Source: Marivirga sericea (GTDB lineage: Bacteria; Bacteroidota; Bacteroidia; Cytophagales; Cyclobacteriaceae). Taken from it: a DNA stretch of 64,000 nucleotides. Positions 35,355 to 44,861 of the stretch are shown piece after piece. The first letter of the stretch is position 1, and each line of letters begins with the position of its first letter. The DNA lies in contig NZ_FXAW01000001.1 of the NCBI RefSeq assembly GCF_900177665.1, forward strand, positions 186,001-250,000, written 5' to 3'. The notes under the pieces were generated by a model. The model was not told the origin of the DNA and searched no databases. It was given only the letters and a program-made list of their open reading frames with translations. The position numbers and the translations under genes are program-made.

Positions 35355-35396
35355 ATTAATTCAACTCTGGCATCATCTTTGGAAACGAACCGGTGT

Positions 35397-37223
35397 ATGA
35401 AAAAATTCAGAACCTGCTCACTTCTTCTGTTTTTACTCAATTCTGCAATATTATCGCATGCACAATCAATTGATTGGCATAAATTAGAATCTGAGGCAAG
35501 TAATTTAATAACACAAAATCATGGTGTTGGAACATCGGTAATCGTAGTAAATAAGGATAGTGTTCTATTTTACAAAGGATTAGGAAATGCTAGTCTCGAA
35601 AGCAAGTATCCAGTTACGGATTCTACTTTATTTGTTTTGGGGTCTATCACTAAAACATTTACTGCTCTTGGCATTTTAAAGCTTGTAGAAGAAGGCAAAT
35701 TAGAACTAGAGGATGAAGTGAGGAAACTAGCTCCAGAATTACCTTTTGTAAACGAATGGGAGGATGAATATCCGTTAAAGGTTTATCACTTATTGGAGCA
35801 TACTTCAGGTTTTGATGAGCTCCATTTTAAAGATAGAAGTATTCCAGTCAGAAATGATGAGTTTCCATTATTGCATGGTCTAGAGATTGTTAAAAACTCA
35901 TTAAAAACTCGCTGGAAGCCAGGAACACAATACGCATACTCCAACGTAGGTTATTTAGCAGCAGGTTATTTAATAGAAAAAGTTTCAGGAAGAGGTTACA
36001 ATGACTTTATAAGTCAGGAGGTACTAAAACCATTGAGAATGACAAATTCTTCCATACGCCTAAAAGACGTCAATCAACAGCTTCTTGCTAAATCTTATTC
36101 TTACTCTAATAAAGAATTGCCCTTCAAACATATTTTTACTAGACCTACAGGTTCATTAATAAGCTCCTCCAGAGACATGGGGTCCTTTTTAATGATGCTT
36201 TTGAATAAAGGTGAGCCATTTTTAGATCAAAGTGAATTTAAAGAATTTGAAAAGCACCATAGCATTGAAGCCTTTGCTAAAACGGAAAATGGCTACAGAC
36301 TTGGTGTTTATCCACGATTTCGAGAGGGTAGAAAATGGCTAGTGCATGGTGGCTCAATTAATAAATACAACTCTGAATTTGAATATTGCCACGAACTCGG
36401 ATTGGGGATTTTTGTTGTTTCAAACGGGCCTAATGCTACAAAAACTGTGGACGGTGTCATTAATGCCTTTCATAACTTAGTTCCAAAAACTGCTCAGAAA
36501 CCAATGAAATCAAAACAAATAAATATAGAGGCTAACCTAACGGCATTAGAAGGATATTATATTTTGACAAGTCCTCGGAACCAATTGCTTTATCCTTTTA
36601 CCGAACTATTTACAGAAGGAATTTTTGTTGATTACGATAGCGGGAATATCTTGATGTCTAGTCAGAAAGGCTGGGAATCAAGAATGAGTCAAACAGGACT
36701 GAACAGTTTCTCTCCCAACGGAATTGACAATGAATACCAATACATATTTAATGCATCCAATGATCAATTGTACACTTCATTAGGATTTTCTTATAAGAAG
36801 GTTCCTTACTTCTTTATATTATTTCTAGGCTTCATTTTGATTATTTCATTTGTAATTATCTGCTCATCGCAAATTTCACTTTTAGTTCATCTAATAATTA
36901 TAATCAAAAAGAAACAGATTGATTTCAGCCCACAGTTGATCTTTGAAATTGGCTCATCGCTTTTTCTACTTGGTGTTATTTTCTATCTCATTATGGGGAC
37001 AATAGAAAAAATTCATGAGCCACAAATGTTAACTATATTGCTAGCTCTTTGCACCATCCTATTTCCAATTTTCACAGTTCTCGGTATAGCTCTGTCCTTT
37101 AAAAGGAGATTTCAAAACTCAATAGACAAAATTTGGACGATAAGCCTAGCAAGTTCAATGACAATAATGAGCTATTATCTAATATATTGGGGTTTCTTTG
37201 GATTTTCTGTTTGGCTACATTAA
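35397..37223 (+). CDS. Serine hydrolase, beta-lactamase/PBP4* family, with C-terminal membrane segments
   Basis: 608 aa from the ATG at 35397, which begins a signal peptide MKKFRTCSLLLFLLNSAILSHAQ. The class C beta-lactamase-like domain has GSITKTFTALG (S-x-x-K nucleophile), YSNVGYLAAGYL (Y-x-N) and VHGGSINKYNSEF (H-G-G, third motif). A separate domain (about residues 375-450) is followed by four to five hydrophobic helices to the end. Such proteins act as D,D-peptidases or esterases and are rarely drug-hydrolysing. The membrane-bound tail suggests it works at the inner membrane. Confidence 0.88.
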   Translation: MKKFRTCSLLLFLLNSAILSHAQSIDWHKLESEASNLITQNHGVGTSVIVVNKDSVLFYKGLGNASLESKYPVTDSTLFVLGSITKTFTALGILKLVEEGKLELEDEVRKLAPELPFVNEWEDEYPLKVYHLLEHTSGFDELHFKDRSIPVRNDEFPLLHGLEIVKNSLKTRWKPGTQYAYSNVGYLAAGYLIEKVSGRGYNDFISQEVLKPLRMTNSSIRLKDVNQQLLAKSYSYSNKELPFKHIFTRPTGSLISSSRDMGSFLMMLLNKGEPFLDQSEFKEFEKHHSIEAFAKTENGYRLGVYPRFREGRKWLVHGGSINKYNSEFEYCHELGLGIFVVSNGPNATKTVDGVINAFHNLVPKTAQKPMKSKQINIEANLTALEGYYILTSPRNQLLYPFTELFTEGIFVDYDSGNILMSSQKGWESRMSQTGLNSFSPNGIDNEYQYIFNASNDQLYTSLGFSYKKVPYFFILFLGFILIISFVIICSSQISLLVHLIIIIKKKQIDFSPQLIFEIGSSLFLLGVIFYLIMGTIEKIHEPQMLTILLALCTILFPIFTVLGIALSFKRRFQNSIDKIWTISLASSMTIMSYYLIYWGFFGFSVWLH

Positions 37224-37408
37224 AATATGGATGACACCACATCACTACCATATAGCTTATGGTGAGTGAAACGGTGAAGGAAAATTTAGTACATTTAAGT
37301 AAATTTAATGCGGGTAGATAAGTAAGTACTCCGAAAACCGCCACAAAACCATATTCTTAACGTTTCCACTAGTTAAAAAACTACACCATTACTAAAATTC
37401 TATTCATA

Positions 37409-38347
37409 GTGCCCCCAAATGTACATCTACTAGATGTGAATGGTCCTGCTCATATTTTTTATGAAGCTAGAGAATTTGGGGCAAATGTTGATTTACATTT
37501 TGTGTCAATGAGTGATAAATCAGAAATTGAAAGTAGTGCAGGTTTATTTTTTTCTAAATTGACAGATTTCGACAGTTTCGAATTATCGAAAAATGATTTT
37601 GTCATTGTTCCTGGTTTAGAATTTGAACTTCTCTCTGATAACACCTTTTTAAAAGAAAGTAAGCCCTTTTTTGATTGGTTGCATTTGCAATACAAAAATG
37701 GCGTAAATATTTGTTCAATATGCACTGGGACATTTTTATTAGCGGAATCTGGAATTTTGAATGGCAAAGAATGCACTACACATTGGAGATATACATCAAA
37801 ATTGGCAAATAAATTTCCTGAAATAAATATACAGAAAGACAGATTATTTGTAGCTAAGGATAATTTATATACTAGTGCAGGCGTATCTTCAGGCATTGAT
37901 TTAGCGCTTTACATTGTAGAAAACTTATTTGGTTCGAAGCTTTCATCAGATATTGCCAAGGAAGCAGTCATATATTTCAGACGAAGTGAAGCTGACTCTC
38001 AACTCAATATTTTTCTGCAATACAGAAATCATTTGGATTCACGAATTCATAATGCACAAGATTATATGATAAAGCATATATGTACAGCATTTACGATACA
38101 AGATATTGCAGAAAAGGTAAATATGAGTATGCGAAACCTTACCAGACTTTTTAAGAAAACTACAGGAGTGACAATTGGTACTTATTTAGAGAAACTTAAA
38201 GTTGATAGAGCTTTACAGTTACTATCCGAAAAAAATAAAGTCGATACAGTGGCTAAATTGTGTGGATATAAAAATTCGAATCAATTAAGAACTCTCCTTA
38301 AAAAGCATAAAAGCGTTCTGCCTACAGATACTTCCTCCTTAAAGTAG
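37409..38347 (+). CDS. GlxA-type AraC regulator (DJ-1/PfpI plus AraC HTH)
   Basis: About 312 aa. The N-terminal half is DJ-1/PfpI-like (NGPAHIFYEA, DFVIVPG, NICSICTGTFLLAESGILNGKECTTHW). The C-terminal AraC HTH pair follows (about residues 215-305: ITIQDIAEKVNMS-like start, then LTRLFKKTTGVTIGTYLEKLKVDRALQLL). The GTG at 37409 cuts off the first beta strand: in-frame upstream codons 37373-37408 encode LKNYTITKILFI, which belongs to the fold, but no ATG is present there. Either an unusual start (ATT or similar) is used or the start codon has been lost. Confidence 0.85.
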   Translation: MPPNVHLLDVNGPAHIFYEAREFGANVDLHFVSMSDKSEIESSAGLFFSKLTDFDSFELSKNDFVIVPGLEFELLSDNTFLKESKPFFDWLHLQYKNGVNICSICTGTFLLAESGILNGKECTTHWRYTSKLANKFPEINIQKDRLFVAKDNLYTSAGVSSGIDLALYIVENLFGSKLSSDIAKEAVIYFRRSEADSQLNIFLQYRNHLDSRIHNAQDYMIKHICTAFTIQDIAEKVNMSMRNLTRLFKKTTGVTIGTYLEKLKVDRALQLLSEKNKVDTVAKLCGYKNSNQLRTLLKKHKSVLPTDTSSLK

Positions 38348-38377
38348 AATTTGTCCTTATACGGTGTATGTTTGTCC

Positions 38378-38408
38378 TTTAATCATACAATGCTAATTTC
38401 TACTTTTG
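38378..38408 (+). promoter_or_regulatory. Promoter of the secreted peptidase-like gene
   Basis: TTTA (38378-38381), 19-nt spacer, TACTTTTG (38401-38408): full -7 match and correct spacing, with one mismatch at -33. The start codon at 38432 is 23 nt downstream. It supports the choice of the later ATG. Confidence 0.55.
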
Positions 38409-38431
38409 TTCTACAAAAAACAGAAACGTAT

Positions 38432-39526
38432 ATGAAATTCCAGCTCTTAATTCTCCTTCTAAGCACAATTGCAATTACTGGATACAGTCAACAAAAAAAT
38501 AAATCAATTACTCCAAGCTCTTGGATCGGAAAAATAAAAATGGGAGATGCAAATCCAGAACTAGTATTTAATATTTTCAGGGATAGTTTAGGACAACTCG
38601 CTGGGCATGTTGGCATTCCTAGTAAAGGAATTCAAGGGATTCCTTTAAGTAAGGTTTATATCAACCAAGATTCAATCTTTTTAGAAATATCTGCTGCTCA
38701 GGCAAGTTTCAAGGGGATTTTTGAAAATAATAGAAATACTATTAATGGTATGTGGACAGAACCACAAAATACCACGGCTCTTATACTTGAACCTTTAACC
38801 AAAGAAATTGACTATGATAATTTTAAAAAGGAAAACACTTCATCTTTAAATCTAGCCCTAACCAATCCACATTTTAATTTTTATTCAGAAGAAGAAGATA
38901 AAAATGTGTTGGAAGACTTATCAAAAACATTAGAAAGCAATTATTTGCGTATAACCAAGGATATGCAGACTAGTTTTATTTCAAAAATTGATGTTTTTAT
39001 TTATCCAGATCTAAAAACATTCCACATTGCAATAAACTTTCCCAATACACCCGACTGGGTGGTTGGAGCTGCAAGTAAAAATGAGTTGAAAATGGTAAGC
39101 CCTTTAAACCCGGGAAGTGAACACTCTTACGAATCGCTTATGAAAGCAATTGTTCACGAACTTGCTCACACCATTGTACTAAATTTCAGAAAACAAGGAC
39201 TTGTAGGTTTGCCAAATTGGTTAAATGAAGGTTATGCCTATTATGAAGCCAAACAAATAAACGAAGCGCAACGAGAGCTGGTACATAAACAACTTCTTCA
39301 AAATAGAATCCCTTCCTGGGACGAATTAGAAAAGGCTAATACTGTCCAATTTGGAGATATTAACGGATATCCTACTTCAGCAACAATTATTGAATATCTC
39401 GTAGAATCTTACGGTCTTGCCAAGTTGAAGCAATTTATAATGGAACCAGAAAGCGTTGAAAAAATATACTATACGTCTAAAGAAGATTTGGAGGATTTAT
39501 GGTTGAATGATTTAAAACGCAATTAG
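38432..39526 (+). CDS. Secreted gluzincin (peptidase MA-like) protein
   Basis: 364 aa from the ATG at 38432, giving the signal peptide MKFQLLILLLSTIAITGYSQ. The promoter box upstream agrees with this start. HELAH (about residues 242-246) with NEGYAYYEA about 20 residues later forms the HExxH...E zinc site. The N-terminal part (about residues 30-120) forms a small beta domain. Probably a periplasmic or secreted peptidase; substrate unknown. Its layout resembles the lipoprotein at 29335-30480, though the two differ in sequence. Confidence 0.8.
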   Translation: MKFQLLILLLSTIAITGYSQQKNKSITPSSWIGKIKMGDANPELVFNIFRDSLGQLAGHVGIPSKGIQGIPLSKVYINQDSIFLEISAAQASFKGIFENNRNTINGMWTEPQNTTALILEPLTKEIDYDNFKKENTSSLNLALTNPHFNFYSEEEDKNVLEDLSKTLESNYLRITKDMQTSFISKIDVFIYPDLKTFHIAINFPNTPDWVVGAASKNELKMVSPLNPGSEHSYESLMKAIVHELAHTIVLNFRKQGLVGLPNWLNEGYAYYEAKQINEAQRELVHKQLLQNRIPSWDELEKANTVQFGDINGYPTSATIIEYLVESYGLAKLKQFIMEPESVEKIYYTSKEDLEDLWLNDLKRN

Positions 39527-39575
39527 AAGTCAAAGAAACTAATGGCAACATTGTGTATATTTCATGGGGCAGTTT

Positions 39576-39647
39576 AGCTTGTAATACAAGCTGTTTCTCT
39601 ATATCTCGCTTAAGAACTACCGGAAAAAAAGTGCTTAAAAAAAGCAC
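39576..39647. terminator. Two hairpins in the intergenic region before the adenosyltransferase
   Basis: AGCTTGT-aat-ACAAGCT (39576-39592) is followed by a loose T-rich stretch and may end the upstream peptidase transcript. GTGCTT/AAGCAC (39631-39647) is preceded by seven A, so it would read as an intrinsic terminator on the minus strand, although no minus-strand gene lies next to it. Confidence 0.45.
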
Positions 39648-39784
39648 CACGATATATACACTTAGCGTTGATTTAGTAAAAAATAAGTCTCCTTGCTTAG
39701 ATCCCCATAAACTTCTGCCCCTCAACCCCGCATTTCTTCCAGGCTTTTCCCCTATATTTGCAGCACTACAAACGACTATAAAAA

Positions 39785-40333
39785 ATGAAAATATATACCA
39801 AAGGCGGAGACAAAGGTAAAACTTCTTTATTGGGTGGTTCACGGGTTTCTAAGGCACATTTGCGTATTGATGCATATGGCAATGTAGATGAGCTGAATTC
39901 TTGGATGGGCGTTTTGCGTGACTATAAAGAAAATGTGTCAAGAAATCTCTTGTTTATTGAAATTCAGGATAGACTTTTTACCATTGGCTCACAATTAGCG
40001 AAAGAGCCGGGCGAAAGTAAATTTCCCATTCCCGATATTGCTGAATCGGATGTGGAACGACTGGAAGCAACAATCGATGAAATGAATGAAAATTTACCCC
40101 CTATGAAAAATTTTATTTTGCCGGGCGGTCATCAGTTAGTTTCCTTTACACATGTAGCGCGTACGGTTTGCCGAAGAGCTGAAAGGGGAGTAGTGGCTTT
40201 GAAAGAACATGAAGAAGTCAATGATTTGATTATCACTTATTTAAATCGCTTGTCCGACTATTTATTCATGCTCTCACGTAAGTTAACAAAGGAATTGGAT
40301 GCTAATGAAGTCCCTTGGATACCAAAAAAGTAA
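39785..40333 (+). CDS. Cob(I)alamin adenosyltransferase, PduO type
   Basis: A 182-aa PduO/MMAB-type enzyme that makes adenosylcobalamin from ATP and cob(I)alamin. MKIYTKGGDKGKTSLLGGSRVSKAHLRIDAYGNVDELNSWMG holds the ATP-binding start and the conserved Asp-Glu. CRRAERGVVAL and LSDYLFMLSRKL hold the conserved Arg and Asp of the active site. It serves B12-dependent mutases such as methylmalonyl-CoA mutase, which would fit with acyl-CoA carboxylase metabolism elsewhere. ilvE follows 57 nt later. Confidence 0.95.
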   Translation: MKIYTKGGDKGKTSLLGGSRVSKAHLRIDAYGNVDELNSWMGVLRDYKENVSRNLLFIEIQDRLFTIGSQLAKEPGESKFPIPDIAESDVERLEATIDEMNENLPPMKNFILPGGHQLVSFTHVARTVCRRAERGVVALKEHEEVNDLIITYLNRLSDYLFMLSRKLTKELDANEVPWIPKK

Positions 40334-40390
40334 TTGGAAATCTCCTCTTTTTTTTGTACTTTCGTGGAATTTTAAACTAAACCGACCATC

Positions 40391-41455
40391 ATGTTAGATA
40401 CTCTAGATATTTCTATACAGAAAGTGCCAAGTTCCCGCATCAATGAGGTGGATTTTGACAATATCCCGTTTGGGAAAGTTTACTCTGACCATATGTTTAT
40501 TGCAGATTATGAAGATGGGCAGTGGAGTGATTTAAGAATTGTACCTTATGCTAACCTCTCAATGGCACCGGCTTCTAGTGTGATTCATTATGGTCAGTCT
40601 GTTTTTGAAGGCTTGAAAGCTTATAAGAATAATGATGGTGAAGCGGTAGTTTTTCGTCCGGATGCTAATGCTAAGCGATTGAATAGGTCTGCAGAAAGAA
40701 TGTGCATCCCAGAAGTTCCAGAAGAGCTTTTTATGCAAGCCATGACAGAGCTCTTGAAAGTAGATAAAGATTGGATTCCCAATAAAGAAAATACAGCGCT
40801 TTATATTCGTCCTTATGTTTTCGCTATGGATGATTATATTGGTATTAAGCCATCAGAAAAATATAGGTTTATGATTATTACTTGCCCGGTTGGTGCTTAT
40901 TATAGCGAGCCTGTCAAAGTGAAAATCGAAACAGAATTTACCAGAGCAGCAAAAGGTGGAACGGGTTATGCGAAAGCTGCGGGAAATTATGCAGGCTCTT
41001 TATATCCTGCCAAATTGGCCCAAAAGCAGGGTTACCACCAATTGGTGTGGACTGATGCTACTGAGCATAAATACATTGAAGAGTCCGGAACCATGAATAT
41101 TATGTTTGTGATCAATGATACTTTGATTACGCCTGAGGCAAGCTCCACTATATTAAAAGGAATCACTAGAGATTCTGTTTTAACACTAGCTAGAGATTGG
41201 GGTATGAAAGTAGAGGAAAGGAAAATTAGCATTACTGAAGTAATTGAAGCGGCCAAAAATGGTACTTTGCAAGATGCTTTTGGAGCTGGCACAGCTGCCA
41301 CTATTGCTCATATTAAGCTTATTGGGCATGAAGGGGTAGATTACACACTTCCTCCAATTGAGCAAAGAGCATTTTCTAACAAAGTTTTAAAAGCAATGGA
41401 TGCTATAAAACTAGGCGAAGCAGAAGATAAATTCGATTGGATATATAAGTTTTAA
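40391..41455 (+). CDS. ilvE: Branched-chain amino acid aminotransferase
   Basis: A 354-aa class IV PLP aminotransferase of the eukaryote-like BCAT length. Recognisable pieces are VIHYGQSVFEGLKAYK, FRPDANAKRLNRSAERMCIP, the region of the PLP Lys in GGTGYAKAAGNYAGSLYPAK, and EESGTMNIMFVI. It makes or breaks leucine, isoleucine and valine. TACTTTCG about 33 nt upstream is a near match to the -7 box. A clear intrinsic terminator follows its stop. Confidence 0.95.
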   Translation: MLDTLDISIQKVPSSRINEVDFDNIPFGKVYSDHMFIADYEDGQWSDLRIVPYANLSMAPASSVIHYGQSVFEGLKAYKNNDGEAVVFRPDANAKRLNRSAERMCIPEVPEELFMQAMTELLKVDKDWIPNKENTALYIRPYVFAMDDYIGIKPSEKYRFMIITCPVGAYYSEPVKVKIETEFTRAAKGGTGYAKAAGNYAGSLYPAKLAQKQGYHQLVWTDATEHKYIEESGTMNIMFVINDTLITPEASSTILKGITRDSVLTLARDWGMKVEERKISITEVIEAAKNGTLQDAFGAGTAATIAHIKLIGHEGVDYTLPPIEQRAFSNKVLKAMDAIKLGEAEDKFDWIYKF

Positions 41456-41478
41456 CTTATATAATAAAATATTGAATT

Positions 41479-41511
41479 TGCCGTACGATAAATGATTGTA
41501 CGGCATTTTTT
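41479..41511 (+). terminator. Intrinsic terminator after ilvE
   Basis: Perfect 8-bp stem TGCCGTAC / GTACGGCA with an 11-nt loop, followed by TTTTTT, 23 nt after the stop codon. Confidence 0.85.
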
Positions 41512-41528
41512 ATGGACAGATGTAACAT

Positions 41529-41565
41529 CCCCCTTCACCCCCTCAAAGGGGGAGACGCACGGAAT
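41529..41565. repeat. C/G-rich intergenic repeat motif
   Basis: CCCCCTTCA followed by CCCCCTCAAAGGGGG and then GACGCACGGAA. The C-run and G-run pair to a short hairpin. The tail resembles GACACACGGAA beside the inverted repeat at 19922-19950, suggesting a dispersed repeat family. The rest of the gap to prfB (to 41746) shows no gene. Confidence 0.45.
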
Positions 41566-41746
41566 TACTTTTGTGAACTTATAAAAATAGTGATACAATT
41601 CATTATCTTCTGCTCAGCTAAATCTATGCAGCTGTGCCCTTTAGGGGACCGCAGGGGTGGAGATGCTACTGATAGAAATAAGAGATAAAGAAGAAGCAGA
41701 CTTAAGTGCTGTAGAATTTTAATAAACAACATAAAACAAAGTCCTA

Positions 41747-42839
41747 ATGACTAGTGACGATTTAAAAGACTTAAAGGCCCGAGTGAAAGCACTTCGGGGG
41801 TATCTTTGACTACGATAAGAAAGTAGAAGAAATAAAAGAATTGGAATTGGTTTCTGCTCAGCCTGATTTCTGGAATGATTCAGATGAGGCAGAAAAAACG
41901 ATGAAGGTCATTCAAGGTTTGAAAGACTGGACCAAGCACTTCGAAGAGCTACAAGAATATTTTGAGGAAGTAGAAACGTATTACGAATTCCTTGAAATGG
42001 GTGAATCTTCCGAAGAGGAGGTAGCCAAAGCTTATAAGAAAGCGCTTACCAAAACTGAGGAGCTGGAATTAAAGAAAATGCTCTCTTCTGAAGAAGATCA
42101 ACTATCTGCTATGCTGCAAATCACGCCAGGAGCAGGTGGTACTGAAAGTAACGACTGGGCCGGGATTCTCATGCGGATGTACATCATGTGGGGAGAAGCT
42201 AATGGCTATAAAGTGCGTGAAGTAGACTTTCAGGAAGGCGATGTAGCAGGGGTGAAATCTGTTACCTTAGAATTTGATGGAGCACAAGCCTATGGTTTTC
42301 TAAAATCAGAGAATGGGGTGCACCGTTTGGTGCGTATTTCTCCTTTTGATAGTGGTGGAAGACGGCATACTTCTTTTGCTTCCGTCTATGTGTATCCAGT
42401 GGTAGATGATACTATTGAAATCGACATTCATCCTAATGATGTGGAACTCCATACATCACGTTCTGGTGGTGCTGGTGGTCAGAATGTAAACAAGGTAGAG
42501 ACCAAAGTGCAGTTGACCCATAAACCAACGGGCATTGTAGTAGTTTGCCAAGCCAATAGAACGCAGCTAGGCAATAGGGAAGAGGCCATGAAAATGTTGA
42601 AGTCGCAATTGTACCAGAAGGAAGTAGAAAAGCGAAGTGCGGAAAGAAACGAAGTGGAAGCTGGTAAAAAGAAAATCGACTTTGGTTCTCAGATCAGAAA
42701 CTATGTATTGCATCCTTATAAATTGATTAAAGACGCTAGAACGGGAGTTGAAAGAACCGATGTACAAAACGTTTTAGATGGTGATTTGAATGATTACATC
42801 AAAGCCTATCTGATGGGAACTGACGAGACGGAAGAGTAG
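41747..42839 (+). CDS. prfB: Peptide chain release factor 2, with programmed +1 frameshift
   Basis: The gene starts at ATG 41747 ([20 protein letters not shown]) and meets an in-frame TGA at 41807-41809. The site reads CGG GGG TAT CTT TGA C, the classical RF2 autoregulatory slip site: ribosomes on CTT move +1 and continue with GAC at 41808. The full product is 363 aa. Class I release-factor features follow: [20 protein letters not shown] (GGQ peptidyl-hydrolysis loop) and the codon-recognition stretch [18 protein letters not shown], including SPF for UGA/UAA. RF2 shortage raises frameshifting and restores RF2. Confidence 0.97.
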
Positions 42840-42899
42840 GATAATGAAGCTTGCAAGGCATTATTGGGCTACTTGAATACTAGCATACAAGATAAAAAG

Positions 42900-42937
42900 A
42901 AGTTAAAAAATCCCATATTAATGTGATTTTTTAACTT
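42900..42937. terminator. Bidirectional terminator between prfB and the Gfo/Idh gene
   Basis: Perfect 13-bp arms AAGTTAAAAAATC and GATTTTTTAACTT with a 12-nt loop. It sits between two convergent genes, 60 nt after the prfB stop and 29 nt from the other stop. Confidence 0.75.
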
Positions 42938-42966
42938 CAATCTATTGACGAAAAACTAAGGGTGAA

Positions 42967-44091
42967 TCATAAATTTAGCCATTTTCGTGCTTGAGAAGAT
43001 TGAATCGCTTTCTCGATAAATAGCATTCCTCTGACACCGTCATCGATAGTAGCTTTTACAAAGTCTTTTTGGCTTTCATTATTTTGAATAGTATCAAAAA
43101 ATCCTTCATAAATCCTCTGGAATGCCTCTGTAAAATAAGGAGAATGACCAGGAATATTGACCTCTCTACTTTCTCTAATTTCATGATCTAATCCTTTGAT
43201 CGATTCTTCTCTAAAATCAGGATATTTTATGGTCAATAAATTGGGAGTGTTGTGGTTCCACACCAATCCTGCTTTACTACCGTAAATATGTAAACTCAAG
43301 TCTTGATCTTCTCCTGTGCAAATTTGACTGCATGAAAGGTAGCCCTTTGCCCCATTACTCATTTCTAGCAGTATATTGGTGTCATCATCTATTTTCCTAC
43401 CCTCTACCAATATTGACACATCTGCCATTAGTGATTTTACTTCTAATCCGCTCACTGATTCTAATAAGTTAAAGGCATGGGTTCCAATATCGGCTATAGT
43501 CCCCCCTTTACCTGATTTTTCAGGATTAGTACGCCAGCTTGCTTGCTTATGACCTTCTGCTTCTATCAATTGTGCGAGCCAGCCTTGAGAATAATCAACT
43601 TTTACTTTTCTAATATCTCCTAAATGACCGGAATCTATAATCTTCTTGGCTTTCTCTAATAAAGGATAACCTCTATAGGTATAAGTCATTGCAAAGTGAG
43701 AGTTGGATTTTTCTACCACTTTTTGAAATGCAGTAGCTTCTGCATAATCAAAGGCAAGTGGTTTATCGCAAATAACGTGAAAACCAGCTTCTAGAGCTAA
43801 TTTTGCTGCTTCAACATGTAAGTGATTTGGAGTGACTATGGCAACGAAATCCATTCGCTCACTTTCCGCCAACTTCGCTTCCTTATCGATCATTTCAGCA
43901 AAGCTTCCATATATTCTGTTTTCATCGAGACCTAAGGATTTTCCCTTCTCTAAAGATTTTTCCTTCGTTGAGCTGAAAGCACCACATACTAATTCAGCCT
44001 TTCCGGCAGCGGTCGCTGTAATTCTATGAATATCCCCGATCATGGAGCCAGGCCCGCCTCCAATCATTCCCATTTTTAAGGTTGAGTTCAT
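42967..44091 (-). CDS. Gfo/Idh/MocA family oxidoreductase
   Basis: A 374-aa NAD(P)-dependent sugar dehydrogenase-like protein. The Rossmann start MGMIGGGPGSMIGDIHRIT, the family motif VICDKPLAFDYAEA (the EKP-like motif, Lys catalytic), and GGTIADIGTHAFNLLESV (conserved Asp/His) are visible. The substrate is probably an inositol or sugar derivative. It is divergent from the GMC oxidoreductase pair, so they may form a sugar-oxidation locus, but no regulator or transporter is adjacent. Confidence 0.9.
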   Translation of the reverse strand: MNSTLKMGMIGGGPGSMIGDIHRITATAAGKAELVCGAFSSTKEKSLEKGKSLGLDENRIYGSFAEMIDKEAKLAESERMDFVAIVTPNHLHVEAAKLALEAGFHVICDKPLAFDYAEATAFQKVVEKSNSHFAMTYTYRGYPLLEKAKKIIDSGHLGDIRKVKVDYSQGWLAQLIEAEGHKQASWRTNPEKSGKGGTIADIGTHAFNLLESVSGLEVKSLMADVSILVEGRKIDDDTNILLEMSNGAKGYLSCSQICTGEDQDLSLHIYGSKAGLVWNHNTPNLLTIKYPDFREESIKGLDHEIRESREVNIPGHSPYFTEAFQRIYEGFFDTIQNNESQKDFVKATIDDGVRGMLFIEKAIQSSQARKWLNL

Positions 44092-44274
44092 AATTTATTT
44101 TTCAAAGATTAAACGTATAATTTAGAAAAAATTAAATAGAATTGTCTAGTAAAAAAAACTTTAATCATCTGATCATACTTCCTTTTATATAAACTTTTTC
44201 CTAATTAACTTCTTATTCCTTGAAACTAAAGGATAACTTACTTATTATTAAATTTGAATACGAAAATTTCAGGA

Positions 44275-44859
44275 ATGAATAGAAGAGAAGCGATTAAAAA
44301 GACGGGTCTAGCTTTAGGTTTTGCAGCTACTTCGCCACTGTTGATGCATTTGCTTCAATCTTGCGACAGTGAGAAGCCTTTAGGTTGGAAACCGCAGTAT
44401 TTTGATGAAAAACAAGCTTTATTAGTTGCAGCATTGGCTAACCAAATTTTACCGAGAACAGATACTCCTGGCGCTTTAGATGTAGGTGTGGATGTTTTCA
44501 TTGATAAGATGGTCGGGGAAGTTTATAGTGAAAAAGAGCAAAAACAATTTTTAAATGGACTTAAAGACCTAGAAAAAAATAGTGAATCGAAAAACGGTAA
44601 GCTTTTTACAGACCTTGAAAGCAAGAAACAGTATGATTTTTTATATGGATTAGAAAGTGAAATTCAGCATTTATCTTTCGATTCAGCCCCTCAAGAAAAA
44701 CCCTTCTTTCTAATGCTTAAGGAATTGGTACTTTTAGGTTTTTTCACTTCAGAGGAAATTATGACCAAGCATTTAGATTATCAACCCGTACCTGGACAGT
44801 TTATTGGGTGCGAACCAATGAAATCAAATCAAAAATTAAGGGTAGGAAATTATTTTTAA
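44275..44859 (+). CDS. Gluconate 2-dehydrogenase subunit 3 family protein, Tat signal
   Basis: 194 aa from the ATG at 44275. I chose it because it starts with a twin-arginine signal MNRREAIKKTGLALGFAATSPLLMH; the cysteine in LLQSCDSEKP may be lipidated. The mature part (DEKQALLVAALANQILPRTDTPGALDVGVDVFIDKMV) is the Gluconate_2-dh3 family hallmark. This small subunit assists maturation or export of its GMC partner, encoded 2 nt downstream. Confidence 0.9.
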   Translation: MNRREAIKKTGLALGFAATSPLLMHLLQSCDSEKPLGWKPQYFDEKQALLVAALANQILPRTDTPGALDVGVDVFIDKMVGEVYSEKEQKQFLNGLKDLEKNSESKNGKLFTDLESKKQYDFLYGLESEIQHLSFDSAPQEKPFFLMLKELVLLGFFTSEEIMTKHLDYQPVPGQFIGCEPMKSNQKLRVGNYF

Positions 44860-44861
44860 GA

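Noticed and set aside
35397-37223. Antibiotic-resistance beta-lactamase
   Set aside because: It has the S-x-x-K fold but also membrane helices and an extra domain typical of PBP4*/esterase-like hydrolases; resistance cannot be claimed.
39477-39842. 121-aa minus-strand and 88-aa plus-strand ORFs in the gap before the adenosyltransferase
   Set aside because: They overlap each other and the flanking genes, have no family-like pattern and contain two hairpins.
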